6,757 bases of DNA from an uncultured Spirochaetales bacterium. GTDB taxonomy: Bacteria > Spirochaetota > Spirochaetia > Sphaerochaetales > Sphaerochaetaceae. A program made the position numbers and the translations under genes. Shown piece after piece: positions 1-5,042 of the stretch (position 1 is its first letter; the number at the start of each line of letters is the position of its first letter). The notes beneath the pieces are model-generated. The model searched no databases, was not told where the DNA came from, and worked only from the letters and a program-made list of their open reading frames with translations. The DNA lies in contig CAKQJZ010000098.1 of the NCBI GenBank assembly GCA_934247875.1, forward strand, positions 1 to 6,757, given 5' to 3'.

Positions 1-2
1 CT

Positions 3-30
3 AAGCTTCGAAACCTTCGTTTCAGAGCTT
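3..30. repeat. Inverted repeat / stem-loop
   Basis: The arms 3-14 and 19-30 face each other across a CTTC loop. The inner five pairs (GAAAC/GTTTC) and outer five pairs (AAGCT/AGCTT) are perfect, and positions 8/25 and 9/24 between them are not Watson-Crick. No T-run follows directly on either strand within the window, so it is not a simple terminator by itself. It may belong to the 3' region of a gene lying left of the window. Confidence 0.4.
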
Positions 31-34
31 GTAG

Positions 35-56
35 AGCCATCTTACTGGCTATTTTT
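35..56 (+). terminator. Weak possible plus-strand terminator
   Basis: AGCCA (35-39) pairs with TGGCT (46-50) around a 6-nt loop and is followed by ATTTTT (51-56). The stem is only 5 bp, so this is weak. It would fit the end of a plus-strand gene outside the window, converging on fba. Confidence 0.25.
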
Positions 57-78
57 AGGTTTCATGCGTAGTTACTAA

Positions 79-110
79 TAAAAAATGCCCTAGAAATTTC
101 TAGAGCATTT
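79..110 (-). terminator. Intrinsic terminator of fba
   Basis: A 28-bp inverted repeat (83-110) lies 11 bp past the aldolase stop codon. Its one imperfect pair (89/104) is C-A in plus-strand RNA but a U-G wobble in minus-strand RNA. The A-run at 80-85 becomes a T-run on the minus strand. Both details point to a terminator working for the minus-strand gene. Confidence 0.75.
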
Positions 111-121
111 ATAGCGCTTAA

Positions 122-1120
122 TCAGTCTAGAGCGTGTCCTGCAGAGCCAAGGACGTCGATGTTCTTATGCATGTACATCTCTTTGAGTGCGTCACGAGCT
201 GGGCCAAGATACTTTCTTGGGTCAAACTCTGCTGGCTTCTCGTCGAAGATTCTTCTGATAGTGCCTGTCATAGCAAGTCTGCCGTCTGAGTCGATGTTGA
301 TCTTGCATACTGCACTCTTAGCTGCCTTTCTGAGCTGCTCCTCTGGAATGCCAACGCTGTCTTTAAGCTTTCCGCCGTGCTCGTTGATCATCTTTACATA
401 TTCCTGTGGAACTGATGAAGAACCATGAAGAACGATAGGGAAGCCTGGAAGCTTAAGCTCAATCTCATGAAGGATGTCGAATCTTAGCTCTGGTGGAACA
501 AGTACGCCGTCTGCGTTTCTTGTGCACTGTTCTGGTGTGAACTTATATGCGCCATGGCTTGTACCTACAGAGATTGCAAGTGAATCAACACCTGTCTTAG
601 ATACGAAGTCTTCAACTTCTTCTGGTCTTGTGTAGTGAGATACTGCTGCTGAAACCTCATCCTCGATACCAGCAAGTACTCCGAGCTCGCCTTCAACTGT
701 TACATCAAACTGATGAGCATACTCTACAACCTTTCTTGTAAGAGCTACGTTCTCGTCATATGGAAGGTGAGAACCATCAATCATTACGCTTGAGAATCCA
801 TTGTCGATACAATCTTTACATGTCTCGAAAGAATCACCATGGTCAAGGTGAAGTGTAATAGGAATATCACAACCAAGCTCATGAGCATATTCAACAACGC
901 CACGTGCCATGTTTCTTAGAATGTTGATGTTAGCATAGTCTCTAGCACCCTTGGAAACCTGAAGAATAACAGGGCTCTTTGTTGCAACACAAGCCTGAAC
1001 AATTGCCTGCATCTGCTCCATATTGTTGAAGTTATAAGCAGGAATAGCATAACCACCTTTAACAGCTTTAGCAAACATGTCTCTTGTATTTACCAAGCCT
1101 AACTCTTTGTAACTTATCAT
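122..1120 (-). CDS. fba: Class II fructose-bisphosphate aldolase
   Basis: This is a zinc-dependent cytoplasmic aldolase that interconverts fructose 1,6-bisphosphate with dihydroxyacetone phosphate and glyceraldehyde 3-phosphate in glycolysis and gluconeogenesis. The 332-residue product has the usual length for the shorter class II group. Visible landmarks are HLDHG at 91-95 (D93 likely catalytic, H94 likely zinc ligand), GELG at 144-147, TSHGAY with H189, LHGSSS with H232 (further zinc ligands by homology), and the phosphate-binding NID at 275-277. A reading frame extends five codons upstream to a TTG, but that TTG and the next codon overlap the GGAGGA Shine-Dalgarno. The ATG at 1118-1120, 7 nt after it, is therefore the start. 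The gene is monocistronic: it has its own promoter, a terminator just downstream, and a divergent neighbour. Related class II enzymes act on tagatose or other sugar phosphates, but this sequence reads as a glycolytic Fba. Confidence 0.95.
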   Translation of the reverse strand: MISYKELGLVNTRDMFAKAVKGGYAIPAYNFNNMEQMQAIVQACVATKSPVILQVSKGARDYANINILRNMARGVVEYAHELGCDIPITLHLDHGDSFETCKDCIDNGFSSVMIDGSHLPYDENVALTRKVVEYAHQFDVTVEGELGVLAGIEDEVSAAVSHYTRPEEVEDFVSKTGVDSLAISVGTSHGAYKFTPEQCTRNADGVLVPPELRFDILHEIELKLPGFPIVLHGSSSVPQEYVKMINEHGGKLKDSVGIPEEQLRKAAKSAVCKINIDSDGRLAMTGTIRRIFDEKPAEFDPRKYLGPARDALKEMYMHKNIDVLGSAGHALD

Positions 1121-1127
1121 CGGATAG

Positions 1128-1133
1128 TCCTCC
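1128..1133 (-). promoter_or_regulatory. Strong ribosome binding site of fba
   Basis: GGAGGA on the minus strand lies 7 nt before ATG 1118-1120. It decides the start codon against the upstream in-frame TTG at 1133-1135, which overlaps this site. Confidence 0.85.
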
Positions 1134-1147
1134 AAATTGTTTTATAT

Positions 1148-1163
1148 CGCTATAAATTTAGCG
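1148..1163. repeat. Short inverted repeat over the fba -10 region
   Basis: CGCTA (1148-1152) and TAGCG (1159-1163) are mirrored across six AT bases. The repeat covers the putative -10 box and start point of fba, a position compatible with an operator. With 5-bp arms in AT-rich DNA, chance is also possible. Confidence 0.3.
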
Positions 1164-1183
1164 AAAAAGATTATGTTATGCAA
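1155..1183 (-). promoter_or_regulatory. Putative sigma-70-type promoter of fba
   Basis: On the minus strand TTGCAT (1178-1183) is followed after 17 nt by TAAATT (1155-1160), matching the -35/-10 spacing. Both boxes are imperfect. It would give a leader of roughly 30 nt before the fba ATG. Confidence 0.45.
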
Positions 1184-1219
1184 TAAAGCAAATGAGTTTT
1201 TCAAAAAATGATAATAATA

Positions 1220-1248
1220 TTGTATTTAAATCCAATCTAACTTACGAT
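1220..1248 (+). promoter_or_regulatory. Possible promoter of the membrane-anchored protein gene
   Basis: TTGTAT (1220-1225), a 17-nt spacer and TACGAT (1243-1248) give four of six matches at each box. The transcript would begin almost at ATG 1255, implying a leaderless or nearly leaderless message. No Shine-Dalgarno is visible before either candidate start, which agrees weakly with this. Confidence 0.25.
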
Positions 1249-1254
1249 TTAGTT

Positions 1255-1962
1255 ATGAAAAAACAGAGGCTTATCATTATTTTATTGCTAGTTTTGCTGG
1301 CTTCTGTTTGCGCTGTTTTCTATTTTACTCGACCAAAAGTTGTGTTTTTATATAGCTCACTCTTGAACGATGAGTATTTTTCATCTCTTTCAAAGCCAAA
1401 GAGGTTCTCTTTTTTTTATAGAACTGAATACGTCAGCGATGATAAAGAAGTAGGCAAGTGTGATTTAATTATTGTATTGCCTCCCTCTTCTGTAGATAAT
1501 CCAAATGCTATTTACATTAAAAGAGGCAATGGACGTCTTTTCTCATTCAGTGATGTTGATCTCTTTTCTAAAGCGCTATATGGAGATGTAAAAGAGAGAG
1601 CAGCTATTCTTTATAATAGTGAAGATGCTGGGGAGCGAGAGCTTGCTAAGAGCCTTGAAAAGAGAAGTGATAATCTTTCATTGATTGAATACAGTGGAAG
1701 AATATCTGCTGTTAATATCGATAGCATTGAAAAGGAGATACAGAACCAGAAGATTGTTAGGCTCATAGTTCCAGAGCCTCTAAGTGCGCTGAAGCTGATT
1801 GAAAGAAGTGATATCAAAATCTACTTAAGCTTTTTAGACGCAGCAGCATTTAAAGGCATCAAGAATGTAATATCTATATCTCCTGATTGGGACAAAGCGA
1901 TAAGAGATGCATTAAAGAGTGACGGAGATGTTGCGTTTAGCTTCGCTCTTTCGTCTACCTAG
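1255..1962 (+). CDS. Hypothetical protein with N-terminal membrane anchor
   Basis: I do not recognise this 235-residue protein. From ATG 1255 it begins MKKQR, followed by a hydrophobic stretch at about residues 6-24 and then a soluble domain. This is a typical signal anchor with the bulk outside the cytoplasm. The cysteine in LASVC has valine before it, so it is a poor lipobox and a lipoprotein is less likely. The soluble part alternates hydrophobic strands (VVFLY, LIIVLP, AAILY, VRLIVP, IYLSF, VISISP) with charged helices. That pattern suggests an alpha/beta fold, perhaps like a periplasmic binding protein, which is inference only. An in-frame ATG at 1192 would add 21 polar residues before the anchor and also lacks a ribosome site, so I prefer 1255. 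The gene diverges from fba, and its last 51 bp overlap the end of convergent tatD. Confidence 0.6.
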   Translation: MKKQRLIIILLLVLLASVCAVFYFTRPKVVFLYSSLLNDEYFSSLSKPKRFSFFYRTEYVSDDKEVGKCDLIIVLPPSSVDNPNAIYIKRGNGRLFSFSDVDLFSKALYGDVKERAAILYNSEDAGERELAKSLEKRSDNLSLIEYSGRISAVNIDSIEKEIQNQKIVRLIVPEPLSALKLIERSDIKIYLSFLDAAAFKGIKNVISISPDWDKAIRDALKSDGDVAFSFALSST

Positions 1963-2697
1963 TACTCTATAAAGATTCTCAATTGCATTCTCTTTTATCA
2001 GCGCGCTATCTTCATTTTTTATTTCAGAAATAGTGCTTAGCGTTATCTCTGTCTTCTCAGGTGTATTGATTTTGCCTCTTTCCTTTCTAGGCGGAAGGTA
2101 AGGAGAGTCTGTCTCATAGAGAAGCCTATCTAGAGGGCAATACTTAACAGCTTCTCTGATTTTATCATTTCCTTTGTATGTAATATTTGCTGAGAAAGAT
2201 ATATATGCACCAGCATCCAATGCTTTCTTCATCAAAGCGCAATCTGATGAGAAACAGTGCATGATTACTCTATCTCCAAGTTTATTAAGACATTTCTCTA
2301 TCTCTTCATCTGCGTCGCGTGTATGAACTATCAGCGCTCTATCAAAAAGCTTTGCTAGCTCTGCTTCTCTTAAAAAGAGTTCTTCTTGTTCTTCTTTTGT
2401 CCCATAGTTCCAATGGTTATCGAAGCCGCACTCTCCTATAGCATCACTATTGAATAGCTCTATTTCAGCTTTGAGGCGAGCTATCTCATCATCTACTGAA
2501 ACAAATTCAGGATAGTCTAATACCCAAGGGCCAGAACCAGATGAGATGAAAATATCATCCCTATCAAGTGCTTTTATGCGCTCCTCTGTGTCTCCTGCCT
2601 TAATCGCAATATCGATTCCTATCAAATCTGATGGCAGCTTATAGCTTTTGTCTTTAGAGGTAATAGATGTGTAATGGAAGTGTGAATCAAGTATCAT
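1912..2697 (-). CDS. tatD: TatD-family metal-dependent hydrolase (putative DNase)
   Basis: This is a 261-residue cytoplasmic TIM-barrel amidohydrolase of the TatD family; members have metal-dependent DNase activity. Metal-site motifs appear in order: DSHFH at 4-8 (H6, H8), GECGFD at 88-93 (E89), IVHTRDA with H125, MHCFSS with H147, and ETDSPYLPP at 195-203 (D197). All expected ligands are present. The family core ends near NLYRVLG (241-247). The remaining 14 residues (RRKSEAKRNISVTL) are a basic tail encoded mostly within the overlap with the convergent hypothetical gene. The start ATG overlaps the buk stop as ATGA, so the gene is probably translated by coupling from buk, helped by a weak GGGA about 6 nt upstream. 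Which TatD subgroup (TatD, YcfH or YjjV-like) it belongs to cannot be settled by reading, so the symbol is used at family level. Confidence 0.9.
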   Translation of the reverse strand: MILDSHFHYTSITSKDKSYKLPSDLIGIDIAIKAGDTEERIKALDRDDIFISSGSGPWVLDYPEFVSVDDEIARLKAEIELFNSDAIGECGFDNHWNYGTKEEQEELFLREAELAKLFDRALIVHTRDADEEIEKCLNKLGDRVIMHCFSSDCALMKKALDAGAYISFSANITYKGNDKIREAVKYCPLDRLLYETDSPYLPPRKERGKINTPEKTEITLSTISEIKNEDSALIKENAIENLYRVLGRRKSEAKRNISVTL

Positions 2698-3794
2698 TCT
2701 TTATCCCAATCAAAGCCAGAGAATACAGGCTTTCCGCTGTATTTATGAATCTCTCTCTTTCCTTCAAGTGCATCGAGAGTAGAGTAGCATAGTGCTTCTT
2801 GTTCAACTTCTCCTGGATAAATATATACAGGTGCTATCCAAGACGCATCAGCTTTGATTTTGTCTGTTATATCGTTAAATCTTACAAGGCCTCCAGTTAG
2901 GAGTATTGCATCAACTTTGCCTTTCAGCGTCATTGCCATAGCGCCTATCTCTTTCTCAATCTGATAGATCATTGCATTCCAGACAGATACAGCATGTGGA
3001 TCTTTTCCTTCTACAAGCTTATGGACTTTGTCTGAGTTTGAAGTTCCAAAATGTGATACGAATCCACCTTTTCTTGAGCACATTGCTTCAAGTTCGCCTT
3101 TCTCATGGTTCTCTGCATATATAGCAGTTTCCATGATAGGAATAGAGCCAAGACGAGTAGGTGTGAATGGACCATCTCCGCCAGCACCTTCTGTTCCATC
3201 TATCATCTTTCCGTTTTTATGTGCACTTATAGTGATGCCGCCATCTATATGTGCAACAATGAATTGACAATCTTCATAGCGTTTGCCAATGCTTTCTGCG
3301 TGTATTCTTGCAATGCCTTTCTGATTAAGGACATGAGACTGTGCTCTTTTATAGACGCCTTTAATGCCTGTGATACGTGCCTCATCAATCAATTCATCTA
3401 CATTAGTCGGATCTACAGTGAATGCACGTTTCCCAAACTCTTCTGAAAATTCATAAGCAAGCATTACTCCGAGTTTAGCTGGGTGGTCTGAGCCGCCTTT
3501 GTCACTCATAGTGTCTTCATATAGCGCTTTATCAATCTCCATAACGCCAGAAGACTGCGAATATGCGCATCCGCCACGTCCTATGAATAGATCGATATCG
3601 CGGAGCTCTAACGAGTGCTTTTCAAGAAACTCTACAATCACATTCCGCCTTAGATCAATCTGATCATTTGTTGTCTTGTACTTCAAAAGGAGCGGTGCAT
3701 CATGGAATATTGACTCAGTGAAGAGTTCTTCTCTATCTCTGAAAACAGATATCTTAGTTGAGGTTGAACCTGGATTAATAACAAGAATCAGCAT
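2694..3794 (-). CDS. buk: Butyrate kinase (acetate/butyrate kinase superfamily)
   Basis: The enzyme transfers phosphate between butyryl-phosphate and ADP, giving butyrate and ATP; some members prefer branched-chain acids such as isobutyrate. The 366-residue length is normal. Visible motifs are NPGSTSTK at 7-14 (phosphate loop of the ASKHA fold), GRGG at 72-75, DPTNVDEL at 128-135, QSHVLNQK at 152-159, GDGPFTPTRLG at 206-216, LTGG at 299-302 and IYPGEVEQEAL near the end. One deviation stands out: the second kinase signature reads AHIDGG (181-186), where I expect HxGGG, so the first glycine is aspartate. The gene heads an operon with tatD (4-bp overlap). No phosphotransbutyrylase gene (ptb), the frequent partner, is in the window. 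The start is set by the conserved N-terminus; no good Shine-Dalgarno precedes it, the nearest AAGG being about 17 nt away. Confidence 0.92.
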   Translation of the reverse strand: MLILVINPGSTSTKISVFRDREELFTESIFHDAPLLLKYKTTNDQIDLRRNVIVEFLEKHSLELRDIDLFIGRGGCAYSQSSGVMEIDKALYEDTMSDKGGSDHPAKLGVMLAYEFSEEFGKRAFTVDPTNVDELIDEARITGIKGVYKRAQSHVLNQKGIARIHAESIGKRYEDCQFIVAHIDGGITISAHKNGKMIDGTEGAGGDGPFTPTRLGSIPIMETAIYAENHEKGELEAMCSRKGGFVSHFGTSNSDKVHKLVEGKDPHAVSVWNAMIYQIEKEIGAMAMTLKGKVDAILLTGGLVRFNDITDKIKADASWIAPVYIYPGEVEQEALCYSTLDALEGKREIHKYSGKPVFSGFDWDKE

Positions 3795-3812
3795 GATTAG
3801 AAAAATAACACC

Positions 3813-3840
3813 TTCAAAGGATTATTTAAAGTGTGATAAT
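3813..3840 (+). promoter_or_regulatory. Putative promoter of the DUF262 gene pair
   Basis: TTCAAA (3813-3818), a 16-nt spacer and GATAAT (3835-3840) form a plausible promoter. TG at 3832-3833 makes an extended -10 (TGTGATAAT). Transcription would start around 3847-3849, directly at the ATG of the first DUF262 gene, so the message may be leaderless. That fits the absence of a Shine-Dalgarno before this start. Confidence 0.45.
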
Positions 3841-3847
3841 TTATCAC
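3833..3847. promoter_or_regulatory. Perfect 15-bp palindrome, candidate operator
   Basis: GTGATAA and TTATCAC flank a single central T, giving a perfect 7+1+7 palindrome that ends one base before the ATG at 3849. It covers the putative -10 box of the DUF262 pair and lies 39 bp upstream of buk, in the 54-bp divergent region. A dimeric repressor here could control one or both transcription units. No regulator gene is visible in the window. Confidence 0.5.
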
Positions 3848-3848
3848 T

Positions 3849-5042
3849 ATGGGTTCAATTAGGATCAGTAAAATAAGAGCTCTTGATTTTCTTTCTCTCA
3901 TGGAGAGCAGAAAGCTCCCTAGCTATAAGAACTATAGCTGGGATGAGAAGAATAGTGAGCTTTTGGTTGAAGATATCAATAAAGCGCTTAAAAGCACTTC
4001 ATATATGCTTGGCGAAGTTGTTTTCGTCTCTGATGAGCTCTTAGATGGAGAGGGGCGACTAATAACTCTATCACTTATTGCAAAAGCACTGGGCCTTGCT
4101 TATCCATCTATTTGCCGCAGATGGACGCCTGATGAAGCGCGCCGCGTAAAGAGCAGTTACAGCATGGTTCAAAGGGCTCTGGCTTTTACTGATATAGCTG
4201 AATTCAGGCGATTCTTCTCTGATTCTCTCTACTTGAATATGATTGAGCTTGAGTCTATTGAAGATAGCTTTTCATTCTTTGATGACGGAGATGCGCGAGG
4301 TGTTGCACTTGAGCCCTCTGATATTCTCAAAGCCTATCATCTATGCTCGATGAGAGAGAAAAGCGAAGGCGAGAAACTAAGCGTCAGCGCAAAGTGGGAG
4401 AGCATCGGGCGTGAACGACTCCATCTTCTTCTACGCATTTGGCATCCGCTATATTTCTGGACTCGTGCTTTGCCTTCTCCTTCTTTCTCTTTGAAAGGAT
4501 TATCTAGTTTTGAGGGTGTTGAAGAGAGCTTAGCGTATCCATATGTAAAGCGTCTAAAAGTGCATGAGCTCAATAGTGAGATAGTAAATGGAGATCTCTT
4601 CTTCAAGCGCTGCTTTTGCTATGAGAAAGAACTAGGCGAGCTCTTATCTATTATAGAGAAAAAGTACCCATCTCTATTTGATAACGTTGACTTCTCGCTC
4701 CCTTCAGAGTCTTCTTGCTTTGATCTATTTCTCTCTCTTTCTCTCCTGATGCTTGATAGATTTGGGCCTGAGTGTGCAGAAAAAGCACTTTCTGCTATCT
4801 TCAAGTTCTCATTTGCACTTCGCTTAGAAGACTCTTCTGTCTCATTAGACAGAATAAACAAGTTCATATTGAGCAGTGAGTCTATACTCCCTGTTATCCT
4901 CTATTCAAAGAGTCCATATGATGTCTATTCATTTGATCTCAAAAACAGGCTTTGTGATATGAGGAACATAGCAATGCATATATCTGGCCCTGTCAAAGCG
5001 ATTGATTTTGACGAAGATTTCAAGAGGTGGATCAATGAATGA
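3849..5042 (+). CDS. Diverged DUF262 (GmrS-like) protein, first gene of a pair
   Basis: This 397-residue protein aligns by eye with the DUF262 family (the ParB/sulfiredoxin-like NTPase fold found in GmrS, BrxU and SspE). The two signature motifs have decayed. LPSYKNYSW at 23-31 stands where IPxYQRxYxW is expected, and LDGEGRLITL at 65-74 where xDGQQRLTTL is expected, keeping D66, G67 and R70. Other family landmarks survive: FFDDGDARG (143-151) with EPSDILKAYHL (155-165) resembles the usual FFDxQNARGK...PHDLLKAYHL, and MLDRFG...AIFKFSFALRLED (301-328) resembles the C-terminal helical part of such proteins. There is no HNH nuclease motif. The ATG at 3849 is the first possible start after an in-frame TAA at 3837; it has no Shine-Dalgarno and follows a palindrome. 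The stop overlaps the next start by 8 bp. It may be a non-catalytic partner of the second protein, which is inference. Confidence 0.72.
   Translation: MGSIRISKIRALDFLSLMESRKLPSYKNYSWDEKNSELLVEDINKALKSTSYMLGEVVFVSDELLDGEGRLITLSLIAKALGLAYPSICRRWTPDEARRVKSSYSMVQRALAFTDIAEFRRFFSDSLYLNMIELESIEDSFSFFDDGDARGVALEPSDILKAYHLCSMREKSEGEKLSVSAKWESIGRERLHLLLRIWHPLYFWTRALPSPSFSLKGLSSFEGVEESLAYPYVKRLKVHELNSEIVNGDLFFKRCFCYEKELGELLSIIEKKYPSLFDNVDFSLPSESSCFDLFLSLSLLMLDRFGPECAEKALSAIFKFSFALRLEDSSVSLDRINKFILSSESILPVILYSKSPYDVYSFDLKNRLCDMRNIAMHISGPVKAIDFDEDFKRWINE
5022..5029 (+). promoter_or_regulatory. Ribosome binding site of the second DUF262 gene
   Basis: AAGAGGTG lies 5 nt before ATG 5035 and inside the end of the upstream gene. 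It supports ATG 5035 over the in-frame TTG at 5002, which would put 11 extra residues ahead of a normal DUF262 N-terminus. Together with the 8-bp overlap it indicates coupled translation. Confidence 0.75.

Noticed and set aside
159..428. Plus-strand open frame inside fba
   Set aside because: It is antisense to a fully recognisable aldolase, has no ribosome site and encodes no familiar motif.
1255..1320. Lipoprotein signal in the hypothetical protein
   Set aside because: The cysteine is preceded by Ser-Val instead of a small residue, so the lipobox is poor. A transmembrane anchor fits better, though spirochaete lipoboxes are relaxed.
3011..3446. Several open frames on both strands inside buk (3011-3199, 3028-3267, 3105-3446)
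   Set aside because: All lie within the confident butyrate kinase gene and read as low-quality shadow translations.
3676..3876. 66-residue plus-strand frame spanning the buk start and the divergent region
   Set aside because: Most of it is antisense to buk and it runs across the palindrome and promoter. It has no ribosome site, and the frame of the DUF262 gene explains the end better.
4337..4867. Two minus-strand frames inside the first DUF262 gene
   Set aside because: They are antisense shadows rich in Arg/Ser from the TCT/CTC-rich coding strand, with no recognisable motif or start signal.
3849..5042. First DUF262 gene as a pseudogene
   Set aside because: The frame is uninterrupted over 397 codons, the family's other conserved segments remain, and it is tightly coupled to the next gene. 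Motif loss alone does not show decay.
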